The notes below the pieces were generated by a model that worked only from the letters and a program-made list of their open reading frames with translations, was not told the DNA's origin and did no database searches. The position numbers were made by a program, and so were the translations under genes. From Thermosphaera sp. (lineage in GTDB: Archaea > Thermoproteota > Thermoprotei_A > Sulfolobales > Desulfurococcaceae): DNA of 64,000 nt. The stretch covers positions 620,290 through 684,289 of the forward strand of contig JAWBNK010000001.1 of assembly GCA_038827615.1 (NCBI GenBank), written 5' to 3'. Positions 18,301-27,973 of the stretch are shown in pieces (the stretch's first letter is position 1; each line of letters starts with the position of its first letter).

Positions 18301-20256
18301 TCAGGCGTTTAACTCATTGATTTTCTCGTTGAACTTTACCCACCATTCATGTGCTGCTTTATATTTATCTATAGTGAACAAGCTCGCCCATTTCTGATTT
18401 TGATATTCCTCACTAGCCTTGGACATGAAATCTATTGCTTTCATTGAGTCCCAGAACACAGGCGAAGCCCCAGCTAGCTCTTGATATGTTGATATCTGCT
18501 TGTATAGATGCTTAATTTTTTCCAGCGGCTTCTCTACTCCATAATACTTCTCGAGAAGAGTGGGGACGTGTTTCTCAGCCCAGCCTCTGTGGAATCTACA
18601 GAAGCCCATGTCCTCGAGCAATGCCTCATACAAGGCTCTCTCGTAAGATTTCACGGCAAACTCCTCGGGCTCCATGAAGACGCCGGTGTATACGGTCCAG
18701 TACTTGCCGAGAACGGGAAGAGGGGCTATCAATCCCGGAGTCCAGTAGTAGTTCGGCGTAATGTGCCCCCTCTCCCCGAACACGGCGTAGACGGGTATAT
18801 CACTGAACTTAATCTTCAACTCCTCAACTCTCTCCTTGTAAATAGTATCAAGCAATTTGGCAGCATACCTCAAACCTTCTTCGCCAATTAATCTGAGAAC
18901 AGGGTTTGAAGCGAACGCTAGTGATTCGATAACCCGGAGTGCAAGGTCGGCATTATGCTTACTATGCTCTATCGAGTACTTGGCAGGGTCGAAGAACGGT
19001 TTTGACTGCAATCCTACTTCATCGGGTTTTAACAAACCCTTGTGAAGCGCTTCAAATATGAAGCCTATGACTTGCCCGACTTCGATCGCGTCAAACCCGT
19101 AGGCGTCTGCAGCCTCAACGATCTTCTCAGCATCATGAATATCGAAAACTCCTATGAAGGGGCCCAATCCGTTGTAAGGCTCGTAATCACTCTTGTACTT
19201 GCCTAATCTTACTTTCTTACATGCAAGAGGGCACGGTTCTCCACAGGTCTTCCAGCTCCTGGTCTCAATAGCCTCCTTATTGAAGGGTTCCCAGATATGT
19301 TTAATTATGAGGGAGTGGAGTTTCTCCCTGACATCTTTTGAATAGTATATCATGTTCCAATTGAACATCGGTGTAGTAACCTTTAGATGAGGGTAGTTTC
19401 CGCCCAAGGTCCCCCCAGTGTTCATCTTCGGATCATACCTGTATTTGGTTCCAGACTCGATCACGAATTCTACGTATGCTTTCTTGGCTAGTTCCTGGAA
19501 TATTTCATTTACGCTTCTCAAATCCCTGAGCTCCTGGGGAATGCGGGATGATTTGTCAAAGCGTCCACCGTAGATGATTGCTGCAACTCCATGAGCCCTG
19601 TAGAGAATGCTTCCTCCTCCCGCTCTCGCAGCGAAGTCTTCGCTTCCATAATCCATCTTCCCCCTGACCAAAGTTATAGAGGCTAAGGCTCCGATGTTGG
19701 TATTCTTCGATGCAGGACCAACGAGAATGCTCCTCCCGTTGTAAGTTTCATAGAAATCCCGGAACAAGTCGGTTAGGTACGCTTGAAGCGCGTAAACGCC
19801 CTTGAAGCCGCCGTAGCCTTTCCATATGTTTATCAGCATGTCCTCTGATACTTCATGATACTCCACTCTGGGTTCTCCATCTCCCTCGTCGTAAATCTTG
19901 AGAATTAATGGTTTCAAGCTCTTACCCAGGATAACGATTGCGTCGGCATTAACATTGAACTGATATGCGGCTCCGCCCATCGCCGAAGCATGCAAACCCT
20001 TGGTAAGAGGGCTTCGGAAGACCGCGATGAATCTGTGAGCACCGTAAAGTTTACTTCCAGCAAACAAGCCAGAGCCCAGGACCAGGGCGTTGCTTGGATC
20101 GTAAACGGGCTTGCTCCACGTTTTAAACCTCTCCAAGTGGAGCTTCAAGCCAAGGGATATAGGGCTGAACACCTCGCTCAACGGGAATTCTTCAATCCAG
20201 TGCTTCTTTTCACCGACATCAATAAATAATGCCCGATACGTTCGTGTTTGACCCAT
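18301..20256 (-). CDS. gor: glyceraldehyde-3-phosphate:ferredoxin oxidoreductase (tungsten AOR family)
   Basis: About 651 residues, matching GAPOR (about 650). AOR-family cofactor regions are visible: SAMGGAAYQF, then GSEDFAARAGGGSILYRAHG, then YDPKMNTGGTLGGNYP. The 4Fe-4S ligands are in TCGEPCPLACKK (three Cys spaced by three), with a fourth Cys in MGFCRFHRGW. These stretches closely resemble the Pyrococcus GAPOR as I recall it. It oxidises glyceraldehyde-3-phosphate to 3-phosphoglycerate with ferredoxin, the archaeal replacement for GAPDH and phosphoglycerate kinase. An ATG eight codons upstream (20280) lies ahead of the transcription start predicted from the TTTAAATA box at 20290-20297, so I prefer 20256. 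Confidence 0.88.
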   Translation of the reverse strand: MGQTRTYRALFIDVGEKKHWIEEFPLSEVFSPISLGLKLHLERFKTWSKPVYDPSNALVLGSGLFAGSKLYGAHRFIAVFRSPLTKGLHASAMGGAAYQFNVNADAIVILGKSLKPLILKIYDEGDGEPRVEYHEVSEDMLINIWKGYGGFKGVYALQAYLTDLFRDFYETYNGRSILVGPASKNTNIGALASITLVRGKMDYGSEDFAARAGGGSILYRAHGVAAIIYGGRFDKSSRIPQELRDLRSVNEIFQELAKKAYVEFVIESGTKYRYDPKMNTGGTLGGNYPHLKVTTPMFNWNMIYYSKDVREKLHSLIIKHIWEPFNKEAIETRSWKTCGEPCPLACKKVRLGKYKSDYEPYNGLGPFIGVFDIHDAEKIVEAADAYGFDAIEVGQVIGFIFEALHKGLLKPDEVGLQSKPFFDPAKYSIEHSKHNADLALRVIESLAFASNPVLRLIGEEGLRYAAKLLDTIYKERVEELKIKFSDIPVYAVFGERGHITPNYYWTPGLIAPLPVLGKYWTVYTGVFMEPEEFAVKSYERALYEALLEDMGFCRFHRGWAEKHVPTLLEKYYGVEKPLEKIKHLYKQISTYQELAGASPVFWDSMKAIDFMSKASEEYQNQKWASLFTIDKYKAAHEWWVKFNEKINELNA

Positions 20257-20352
20257 AATAATCCCATTTGAAAAATACATAAATCACTTATTTAAACTTA
20301 TTAAAGGACGATCTGAAAAATCCTTATGTCAAAATTTAATCAGTTATTTAAA

Positions 20353-21720
20353 TTAAGATGAAGCAACCGATTTCCTTACCTTTAACACACCATTCTCAAG
20401 TATTTCAACAACTATAATCTCTGTGTCAGGGGGAATAATTTCATCGGAGACCGCTCTCCAATACTCACCCTCTATCTTCACAAAACCCATTTCGCCAGGT
20501 TTGATCCAGTCGAGTGTTCTTCCCTTCTTTCCAGCAGGGGAGAATTGTATAGGGGTCTTCTTCCGCACTCTCAACACCTTGTAAATCATCACTGCAAACA
20601 CGCTTGACAAAAACAGCGTCGTCACGATTATAACTGTTCTTATCGTGTTAATATACTCTACAGCAGGGGAAACTCCAGTCGGAATATAAGTTGGCAGTAG
20701 TGCGAACCCAAACGCAAGCAGTAGAATACCGCTTATCCCGATAATGCCGAAACCTGGAATGATGAAGAGTTCTACTGCTAGTAATGTGGCGCCGAGGATG
20801 ACAAGGAATATGGCGATGTAGTTAGCGCTAACTCCAACCGATACCAATCCCAATAAGAGGAATAGGATCGTCAAAGGTAGGACTGTAAGCCTCCCAGATA
20901 CTAATGCAAAAATCGTCCCCAACAACCCTATCGTGACGAAGAGGTTTGCAACGTAAGAGTTCATGAGGAAGGAGATAAGGCGGGATCTCAATCCGCAGGG
21001 GAACTCCTCGATCGAGTACGATTTAACATCGATGACATAATCTTTTCCATCAATAATTACTTTCCTCCCGTTCACTCTCTCCAATAATTCCTCTAGGCTT
21101 GAGACCTCGAGGTCCGCGACCCCGAGGGATACGGCTTCCGATGAATTTACCACTACTGCTTGCCTTATGAAAAGCTCGACTAACGTTGTGTTCCTCCCGG
21201 CCCTTGAAGAATATGCCTCAGCGCTCTTTATTATGGGGTTTAAGACTTTCGACTCGTTGATATAGACTATTTCCCCCGTAACAGGGTTGATGGTAATTGG
21301 TTGCATCGCCCCTATGATAGAATATTTTTGAACAGCTAGAATATCTGCTGGCAACAGAATAAGCGTGCCGGCGCTCAAAGCCTTATTCTTGTGAACATAA
21401 GCAATGGTCGGTACTTTAGCATTAAGCAATGCATCACCTATGCTGAACGCCGAATCCAAATACCCTCCGTATGAGTCTACCCTGTAAATGAACACCTTTC
21501 CCTGGGACTCGGCATATCTCAGCGCATCTATGAAACACTCCTTCACTCCCTCGTCGATCGTATCCCATGGTGATTCTATCGTTAGCATTACCGCGGATGA
21601 TAAGGTCTCGCCCGATGCGAGGCTAGAGTTAAATAGAGCGAAGATAGAGGTCGCTAGGAAAATGATTACGACGTAGGAAAAAAACAAGCGAGCTAAGCGC
21701 TTCCCCAATCCAGGCTTCAT
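20353..21720 (-). CDS. NfeD-family membrane serine protease (stomatin operon protein)
   Basis: 455 residues. A signal or anchor helix (residues 10-35) is followed by a ClpP-class protease domain with VDSYGGYLDSA and the catalytic Ser in NKALSAGTLI near residue 116. Four or five membrane segments (about 240-370) and a C-terminal OB-fold domain near 390-455 complete the long NfeD plan. The start overlaps the end of the stomatin gene by four bases. Family knowledge: the archaeal homologue cleaves the C-terminus of its stomatin partner; here that is inferred from gene pairing. Confidence 0.87.
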   Translation of the reverse strand: MKPGLGKRLARLFFSYVVIIFLATSIFALFNSSLASGETLSSAVMLTIESPWDTIDEGVKECFIDALRYAESQGKVFIYRVDSYGGYLDSAFSIGDALLNAKVPTIAYVHKNKALSAGTLILLPADILAVQKYSIIGAMQPITINPVTGEIVYINESKVLNPIIKSAEAYSSRAGRNTTLVELFIRQAVVVNSSEAVSLGVADLEVSSLEELLERVNGRKVIIDGKDYVIDVKSYSIEEFPCGLRSRLISFLMNSYVANLFVTIGLLGTIFALVSGRLTVLPLTILFLLLGLVSVGVSANYIAIFLVILGATLLAVELFIIPGFGIIGISGILLLAFGFALLPTYIPTGVSPAVEYINTIRTVIIVTTLFLSSVFAVMIYKVLRVRKKTPIQFSPAGKKGRTLDWIKPGEMGFVKIEGEYWRAVSDEIIPPDTEIIVVEILENGVLKVRKSVASS

Positions 21721-22511
21721 CCTCCCTGCTTCTTTTCAAACTCCTTTAATGCTTTGTAGGACGCTATAGCCGCTCCGGTTGAGGAAGCCCCCGTCTCGGT
21801 CACGACTACTAACGCTTTCTCCCGCGCCACCTCTATGAGCGTTTGCAACTCTCGCAGCCTTAACGCTGTCGGATGCTCCTCATATACTTTAGCGGCCTCA
21901 CCTAGAATCTGAGAAGCTTGTCTTTCACCCTCCGCTTCAATGATTCTCGCCCTCCTCCACCTCTCGGCTTCAGCTTGCTTAGCCATAGCTCTCATCAATT
22001 CTTCTGGGAGCTCGACAGACTTAATGGTTACCGCAGATATCTTAATCCCCCACGGCATGGCCATTTCGTCGAGAATCCCTGAGATCCTCTTGTTCAACTC
22101 CTCGCGCCTTGACAACAAGTCGTCTAGCTCAGCCTGCCCGAGCACGTCTCTCAACACTGTTTGGCCCAGTAGGCTCACACTATAATGAAAGTTAGCGACC
22201 TTAGTGATCGCCGAGATTGGGTCTATTACCCTGTAGTATATCACGGCGTCGACCTTCACGCTAACGTTATCCTTAGTAATGATCTCCTGCTTGGGCACAT
22301 CCACCGTTACTATTCTGAGGTCGACTTTAGCGATATTATCAAAGAATGGAATGATAACAATGATTCCAGGTCCCTTGGCGCCCAGTAATCTTCCGAGCCT
22401 AAAGACAACTGCTCTCTCGTATTCTCTTATGATCTTTATGCTCGAAGACAAGAGAGGTATGCCTATGAAGAGAATTATTGCTATTAATATCAAGAGAGTA
22501 AATGGATCCAA
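21717..22511 (-). CDS. stomatin/SPFH-domain membrane protein
   Basis: One N-terminal membrane helix is followed by an SPFH domain: REYERAVVFRLGRLLGAKGPG, then PFFDNIAKVDLRI and KVDAVIYYRV. A charged coiled-coil (AKQAEAERWRRARIIEAEGERQ) and a Gly/Ala-rich tail end the chain. It forms membrane-edge oligomers and is paired with the NfeD protease downstream. I place the start at the TTG at 22511, preceded at four bases by GGTGG and about 35 bases after a TATA box. A longer reading frame from ATG 22628 would place that promoter inside the gene and adds 39 residues with no family match. Confidence 0.87.
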   Translation of the reverse strand: MDPFTLLILIAIILFIGIPLLSSSIKIIREYERAVVFRLGRLLGAKGPGIIVIIPFFDNIAKVDLRIVTVDVPKQEIITKDNVSVKVDAVIYYRVIDPISAITKVANFHYSVSLLGQTVLRDVLGQAELDDLLSRREELNKRISGILDEMAMPWGIKISAVTIKSVELPEELMRAMAKQAEAERWRRARIIEAEGERQASQILGEAAKVYEEHPTALRLRELQTLIEVAREKALVVVTETGASSTGAAIASYKALKEFEKKQGG

Positions 22512-22515
22512 TTTT

Positions 22516-22551
22516 CCACCTATGATTATTAATGGATGAATATCTTTATAA
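22516..22551 (-). promoter_or_regulatory. TATA box and ribosome binding site of the stomatin/NfeD operon
   Basis: On the minus strand TTATAAAG lies at about 22544-22551 and GGTGG at 22516-22520, just ahead of TTG 22511. The spacing predicts transcription starting near 22520, giving a very short leader that begins at the ribosome binding site. This decides the start codon chosen for the stomatin gene. Confidence 0.6.
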
Positions 22552-22742
22552 TGATATCCCCTAATTGGGGGAAACCGGGGGGCGAAGGGTAAATCATAGT
22601 AGAGATTACTACTTGGATTCCTATCCACTAGAATCCAGAGGGAGGGTGAGAAATTGTAAATCTGAAAGCTATCGGCATTACCCCTAGTTAGGAAATTATA
22701 TATTAGTTTTTCTTAATCAAGGGGTCTTGAAGGGGTTGGGTT

Positions 22743-23645
22743 TTGAATACAAGTAGCGCATTGAGTAAGCGGAAAGCTGGCTATTTGGAAGGCTGGACCT
22801 CCGTTGCATTAAATACCCTCCTCTTTGCATTGAAATATTACGCAGCCATAGTTTCCCACTCTGTTGCATTAGTTGCTGATGCATTCCACACGCTGTCGGA
22901 CAGTATGACGTCGATAGTTCTACTCCTGGGTGTGAAATGGGGGTTCAAGGCTCCTGACAAGGAGCATCCCTTTGGACACCAGAGATTAGAAACTATTGCA
23001 TCAATAGTTATAGCGGTGATGCTTGGAGTTGTGGGGTTTGAGTTTTTCAAGCAGAGCCTTGATAAGCTGATCTCCCGTGAGTCGCTAGTTTACTCTAATA
23101 TTGCCCTAGGGGTAATGGTTTTTTCAGCGGTAGCCAAGGAGGCCTTAGCCCGCTGGGCATTAAGGCTGGGTGAATCGTATGGGATGGAGAGCGTGAAGGC
23201 TGATGCCTGGCATCACAGGAGCGATGCAGTGGCATCGTTTCTGATCGTTATCGGTCTACTCGTTGGAGAAACGTATTGGTGGGTGGACGGGGTTCTCGGC
23301 TTCCTCGTATCTCTCCTCATAGTTTACACCGCGTGGTCGTTAATCAAAGCCGCCTCTGATAAAGTAATTGGGAGAAGCCCGAGGCCTGAGGAAGAGGAGG
23401 AACTAAAGACCATAGTGTATTCAACGGTGCCCAGGGCGAAAGATCTCCACCACATCCACATACACGAATACGGTGACCACGTTGAAGCGACGCTTCACAT
23501 AAGGCTTGACAGTAAGATCAGCCTTGAAGAGGCTCATAAACTGGCGACTGAGATTGAGGAGGCAGTGAAGAAAAAGAAGGGGTGGGAGGTAACCGTTCAC
23601 GTTGAACCGGATAAACGGGTTGAGTACCAGCACTCAACCGATTAA
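22743..23645 (+). CDS. cation diffusion facilitator (CDF) metal transporter
   Basis: 300 residues. Six membrane segments with the two CDF metal motifs: DAFHTLSDS in the second helix and DAWHHRSDA in the fifth. A C-terminal cytoplasmic ferredoxin-like domain (residues 210-295) holds histidines in LHHIHIHEYGDH. It exports divalent metals such as zinc, iron or manganese. The start is TTG behind a GGGGTTGGG stretch. The 3' end overlaps the convergent GH13 gene by 12 bases. Confidence 0.92.
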   Translation: MNTSSALSKRKAGYLEGWTSVALNTLLFALKYYAAIVSHSVALVADAFHTLSDSMTSIVLLLGVKWGFKAPDKEHPFGHQRLETIASIVIAVMLGVVGFEFFKQSLDKLISRESLVYSNIALGVMVFSAVAKEALARWALRLGESYGMESVKADAWHHRSDAVASFLIVIGLLVGETYWWVDGVLGFLVSLLIVYTAWSLIKAASDKVIGRSPRPEEEEELKTIVYSTVPRAKDLHHIHIHEYGDHVEATLHIRLDSKISLEEAHKLATEIEEAVKKKKGWEVTVHVEPDKRVEYQHSTD

Positions 23646-25919
23646 CCCAAGCTCTATTGCGTACTCGTATCTCAGTAGCAGGAAGCTTGCCAGGCCATCT
23701 ATCGACACTTCTCTCTCAACAATCCTTGGCTCACCGGGGTATATCAAAACCCACGTCCCGCTTGGAAGCTGATAGACGGTCTGATTTAAGGCATTGTTAG
23801 CCACCACTAGTACCTCGTTCGCATACCCCCTGAAGAATGATACTATAGAGCCGTTGGAGCTGTGAAGGGTTAATACGCTTGTCTGCAGAGCAGGAATAAT
23901 AGCCTTCAGCCTTGAAAGGTTGGAGTAATGATGATATACATCTGGAATCATCTTATCCCACTGTATAGGATACCTCTGTTCATCATAGTAACGGGAAGAG
24001 CCTAATAGCCCCCTCTCATCCCCCTGAAAAACAACAGGCATACCGGGCAGCATGAATTGAAGAGTTACCAGAAGTCTTAATCTATCAATGGATTCCCTTG
24101 ATGGAGTGTCCCCGAGCCTGCCCCCACCTAAATCTGTCAGTATCCTCGAGGTGTCGTGAGACCCGATGTTGTTAAACCCCATGCCGGCCACTGACACGGG
24201 GATTGATGAGTAATACCTGAAAAGATCCCGGAAGACTTGATCGCCGGTTTTTCTCCCCGCGGCGTATTCTAGGAGAATATCTCTCCCCAAGGCGTAGTTC
24301 ATGAAGCTGTCAAAGTGGTGGCCTCTAAGCCATTCGGGGTCAAGCGTCCATATTTCAGCAACTATGTAGGCATCTGGAAACCTCTCCTTAACCAGGCTTC
24401 TTAGCTCCCTGTAGAAGGAGTCAGCCTCCAACACCTCGAGAGGGGCGTCGATCCTGAAGCCGTCGAAGCCGAATTCAAGCCATTGTAAAACTACGTTGAA
24501 CAGGTATTGCTTGACCTCGGGGTTGGAGTGATTGAGCTTCGGGAGGCTCCCGAATCCCCACCAGCATTCGTAAGCTGTTGGGTCGCCTAGCTTGAACGGC
24601 CACTTCTTTATAATAAACCAGTTCCAATACTGGCTTTGAGGCCCGTTCCTGTAAACGTCCAAGAAGGCCCAGAAGCCTATTCCGACGTGATTGGGGACGA
24701 AGTCGAATATGACCTTCATCCCCCGCTTGTGGGCCTCGTCTAGTAGGAGCTTTAAGATCGTTTCATTACCGTACTTAGGGTCGACTACCGTGTAGTCGTA
24801 TGGATCGTAACCGTGGACACTCCCTGATAGGAAAATAGGGTTCAAGTATATCATCTTTACCCCTAAGCCCTCTAGATAATCGAGTTTAGCATAGACACCC
24901 GCTAAGTCCCCGCCGAAATATTGATGGCAACAATGTAAACTAGTTATTGGGTCATTCCACGCAGAGAATACAGGAGTAACCCCTTTCACAAGTTCGTTAA
25001 GCCATAATTCATCAGTCTCGTTTCCCCTGACGTCGTTAGAAGGGTCTCCGTTGTAGAATCTATCCGGGAAAATTTGATATCCTACGGCGCTTCTCACCCA
25101 CGGTACCTGTTTGAACAGAAGTGAAATGTTCGAGTTGAAGGTTTTCTCGCCCGGAGCCTTGTATATTTTCAGAACACGGTCACCCATGTCTGCTTCGAAG
25201 TAGTATGTGAAGTATTCGTCCAACGGTAGCTCCCTGTACCAGACTACGACGTAGTCCGTCCAAAGCTGTATCTTCATATTGTACGTGGAGTTTCCCACGA
25301 TCACGTATAATCGCGCATCCTTGGCGTTTGAGGAATAAAGTCTTACGATCACCATGTCGTCTGCAATAGATATATAGACGGGATCGTATTCCACGTGAAT
25401 GAAAAACAGTGTTTCAGAAGGGAAAACCACTCTCCGGATCGCATTCTTCCCGCCGTATCCGTCGTCGACATAGCCATCCGCATCTGGGTCAACAGGTAGC
25501 CCGTAATGGTCTATCGACATGTCTTTGACCCACACATCATTGATTAGATACTTATAGGTTACAATCCCTACAGGTAGGCATTTCAGCAATACCCATGTAC
25601 CATTATCTAATCTATCCATTGGAACGGGGGTCCATCCGGTGAAATCGCCTGCTAGAGATACTTTGTAAACTGTTTCATTCGGGAAAGGAGTGTATGCAAA
25701 ATAAACAGGAGCGTTCGGAGGCTGACACTTCAACTCGTTAGTCATCATGGAAACGTAAACTTCTTCAACGTGTTTCTCGCCGGTAGACGCTGTCGTCGTA
25801 GTGGGGGATTGCGTATCCGCCGTTTCAAGTGGAGGTCGATGTTGAATCATGAGTGATGAAACTACAAGAATCATTGCTACGAGGAGTATTGCGACCAAGA
25901 TAACCGGTTTCCTAACCAC
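23634..25919 (-). CDS. secreted GH13 alpha-glucan hydrolase (amylopullulanase/cyclomaltodextrinase-like)
   Basis: 761 residues. Residues 1-25 are a signal/anchor helix, followed by a Thr/Ser-rich linker (36-47) typical of extracellular archaeal enzymes. An early beta-sandwich has the starch-binding-like VSLAGDFTGWTPVPM (88-101), followed by a second N-terminal domain. The GH13 barrel begins near 275 (YQIFPDRFYNGDP) and has DFVPNH at 406-410, nucleophile D491 in GFRIDA, acid/base E522 in VAEIW and D589 in GSHDT. It would cut alpha-1,4 and perhaps alpha-1,6 bonds outside the cell, feeding glycolysis. The exact specificity is open. Confidence 0.9.
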   Translation of the reverse strand: MVRKPVILVAILLVAMILVVSSLMIQHRPPLETADTQSPTTTTASTGEKHVEEVYVSMMTNELKCQPPNAPVYFAYTPFPNETVYKVSLAGDFTGWTPVPMDRLDNGTWVLLKCLPVGIVTYKYLINDVWVKDMSIDHYGLPVDPDADGYVDDGYGGKNAIRRVVFPSETLFFIHVEYDPVYISIADDMVIVRLYSSNAKDARLYVIVGNSTYNMKIQLWTDYVVVWYRELPLDEYFTYYFEADMGDRVLKIYKAPGEKTFNSNISLLFKQVPWVRSAVGYQIFPDRFYNGDPSNDVRGNETDELWLNELVKGVTPVFSAWNDPITSLHCCHQYFGGDLAGVYAKLDYLEGLGVKMIYLNPIFLSGSVHGYDPYDYTVVDPKYGNETILKLLLDEAHKRGMKVIFDFVPNHVGIGFWAFLDVYRNGPQSQYWNWFIIKKWPFKLGDPTAYECWWGFGSLPKLNHSNPEVKQYLFNVVLQWLEFGFDGFRIDAPLEVLEADSFYRELRSLVKERFPDAYIVAEIWTLDPEWLRGHHFDSFMNYALGRDILLEYAAGRKTGDQVFRDLFRYYSSIPVSVAGMGFNNIGSHDTSRILTDLGGGRLGDTPSRESIDRLRLLVTLQFMLPGMPVVFQGDERGLLGSSRYYDEQRYPIQWDKMIPDVYHHYSNLSRLKAIIPALQTSVLTLHSSNGSIVSFFRGYANEVLVVANNALNQTVYQLPSGTWVLIYPGEPRIVEREVSIDGLASFLLLRYEYAIELGLIG

Positions 25920-26004
25920 TTCAATCCACTCTCTGGTAATTTAAACGGATACATGTTTAAATTCTTAATTAGACAATCAATTTATAGAGTAGAGATGGTT
26001 TGAA

Positions 26005-27354
26005 TTGGTTGTCGTTCCGGAGCAACCGGTCAAGTATCTCAGGAAGCGCCCGGTAATGACCATCATCTTAGTTCTCGCAAACCTTGCCGTCTACTTTTAC
26101 ACTAGCAGGTCGAGGTCGTTTCTACAGACCGATCCATACTACATCTACGCTTACGGCTTTTACCCTATAACTCTTTCATCAGTAAACGGTGTATTGAGGA
26201 TTTTCACAAGCATGTTTATTCACGCTGACCTCTTCCACATTCTGTTCAACATGCTCTTTCTTTATCTATTTGGAAAAAGCGTGGAGGCCGTAACAGGCTC
26301 CCTCAGGTTTATGATCCTATACTTGGCAGGCGGATTGGGAGCAGTGCTCTTCCACCTGGCTTTAATTCCACTAGGGGGCTATGAAGCGTTAGTGATTCCT
26401 GCCGTAGGCGCTTCAGGCGCTATAAGTGCTGTGTTGGGAGCCTTTCTCATACTCTTCCCTCACACGAGGGTATCGCTGTGCATGTTCATATTCTTCCTGC
26501 CAATATGCCTCCCACTGCCATCCTCGCTATACCTCATAATCTGGTTCGCCGAGCAAGTCATCTATGGTTATCTTAACCTGGGCGGAGTTGCGTACTTTGC
26601 TCATGCAGGAGGCTTTGTCGCGGGATTAGCGCTCGTGTGGCTCGTGGGCTCAGGTCCTATAAGGAGGCTGAAGTCCAGGCTGGCGATCCCCTTCGAGGAT
26701 TATTTACACTCTATCGGCGTTTTCCCAAGGAAGTTCTACAGCCTCGGCACTGGAACCAAAATCCTTGTCACAATTCTACTACTAACCCTGTTAACCGGGT
26801 TCTATATGTCCTGGCAAACGAACAGGGCCGCGGACAACGTATATGCTTTAAACGTCTCAGCGGGAGACTCTCGTGACACAGTGATCCTCTATCAGGACAG
26901 AGGGAACTGGATAATTTCTCAGAGCCCGGTTAGCACGGTACGGTTCGTGATAAACAGGCTTTTCCCAGCAGACCTCATCGTTAATCCAAAGCTAAGTGGC
27001 GAAATCCTTAGAGACAAATACGTTCTACCCTCCCCATACTACGTTGAAATAAACGGAGTTCGCACGCCGGTGGATTTGTACATCGTTGAGGCAAGGTATG
27101 ACGATAACGGGGTCGTTGTTAGCTTTACTGGTAGAATGAGGAGCTACTACGTCATCATATTATCGTCCGGGGAAGCATACCTAGATACCTCGAACCCCGT
27201 AAGCTTGGAGTTTAATTTAGAAAGGGAGAATGTGGAGGAGTTGAGATATATAAACTACTCGATATATGCTTCTGCGTTGTTGACTATAATCGCCGTGGGA
27301 GTCGTGCTCGCTTCAGACAGGTTCAGCGTCGTAACGGATGCGGTTTTCGAGTGA
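26005..27354 (+). CDS. rhomboid-family intramembrane serine protease with extra C-terminal region
   Basis: 449 residues. Residues 15-215 are a six-helix rhomboid core with HADLFHILFNMLFLYLFG, the catalytic Ser137 in GASGAIS and His200 in FAHAGGFVAG. After a basic stretch (RRLKSRL) come a membrane helix near 250-267, a polar beta-rich region of about 150 residues, and a last helix near 419-438. This tail is not part of ordinary rhomboids and I recognise no domain in it. The start is TTG. Likely cleaves membrane proteins; targets are unknown. Confidence 0.85.
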   Translation: MVVVPEQPVKYLRKRPVMTIILVLANLAVYFYTSRSRSFLQTDPYYIYAYGFYPITLSSVNGVLRIFTSMFIHADLFHILFNMLFLYLFGKSVEAVTGSLRFMILYLAGGLGAVLFHLALIPLGGYEALVIPAVGASGAISAVLGAFLILFPHTRVSLCMFIFFLPICLPLPSSLYLIIWFAEQVIYGYLNLGGVAYFAHAGGFVAGLALVWLVGSGPIRRLKSRLAIPFEDYLHSIGVFPRKFYSLGTGTKILVTILLLTLLTGFYMSWQTNRAADNVYALNVSAGDSRDTVILYQDRGNWIISQSPVSTVRFVINRLFPADLIVNPKLSGEILRDKYVLPSPYYVEINGVRTPVDLYIVEARYDDNGVVVSFTGRMRSYYVIILSSGEAYLDTSNPVSLEFNLERENVEELRYINYSIYASALLTIIAVGVVLASDRFSVVTDAVFE

Positions 27355-27365
27355 CAGGCTGTCCC

Positions 27366-27413
27366 GTTATAAACGTTTAAATCTGATGAGCCTTCTTAAT
27401 AGAGTCCGGGGTG
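27366..27413 (+). promoter_or_regulatory. TATA box and GGGGTG ribosome binding site of the RibU-like ECF operon
   Basis: GTTATAAACG at 27366-27375 fits an archaeal TATA box, and GGGGTG at 27408-27413 sits five bases before GTG 27419. Together they favour GTG 27419 as the start of the S-subunit gene and show that the ECF operon has its own promoter after the rhomboid gene. Confidence 0.55.
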
Positions 27414-27418
27414 TTAGC

Positions 27419-27973
27419 GTGTCATTGATCAAGCAGGAGAAGCTGGCGTACGTGTCCGCTCTCACAGCCTTGGCGATTATACTGAGGTTTTTTGAGCTAC
27501 CGTTTCCACTCCTGACTTGGTTGAAGTATGATGCCTCGGGGGTCCCGCTGGCGGTTTTAGCCTTCCAAGGTTACCGTCTCCTAGCGTATTCTCTCCCGAT
27601 CTACTACATTGTCTCAGTAGCACTGGGCGCTGACGTCGTTGGAATGGGAATGAAGGTTCTCGCTGAAGCATCAACCATTGTCCCCCTCATATACCTCTAC
27701 AAGAAGTATAGGAGTAGGAGGATGATGGAGATCGTTCTCCCCGTTACAGGGGCAACCGCAGGCAGAGTCGTTGTCATGCACTTGTTCAACGTTATTGTAA
27801 CTCCACTCTGGCTGGTCTACTCCTACGGAATGAGCTACGAGGCGGCTCAATCCTATGTTTACAGCGTAATCCTGCTCATCGACGTATTCAACCTTACAAT
27901 AGCCATCCCCGTAAGCCTGGCATCGATACTTGTTTTGAAACGCCTGTTGAAAACGGGTACGGTTCATGGCTAA
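27419..27973 (+). CDS. RibU-like ECF transporter substrate-binding (S) subunit
   Basis: About 184 residues with five or six membrane segments. The stretch ILRFFELPFPLLTWLKYDASGVPLAVLAF resembles the flavin-binding first loop of RibU (aromatic and Pro-rich, ending in a K-Y-D-x-S/P-x-x-P pattern), which points to riboflavin as substrate. The next two genes supply the fused ATPase and T subunit. The reading frame extends upstream to ATG 27338, inside the rhomboid gene, but the promoter and GGGGTG site favour GTG 27419. Substrate assignment is by motif only. Confidence 0.72.
   Translation: MSLIKQEKLAYVSALTALAIILRFFELPFPLLTWLKYDASGVPLAVLAFQGYRLLAYSLPIYYIVSVALGADVVGMGMKVLAEASTIVPLIYLYKKYRSRRMMEIVLPVTGATAGRVVVMHLFNVIVTPLWLVYSYGMSYEAAQSYVYSVILLIDVFNLTIAIPVSLASILVLKRLLKTGTVHG

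Noticed and set aside
22512-22628. 39-residue extension of the stomatin frame to ATG 22628
   Set aside because: A TATA box and ribosome binding site lie inside this stretch and the residues do not look like an SPFH N-terminus.
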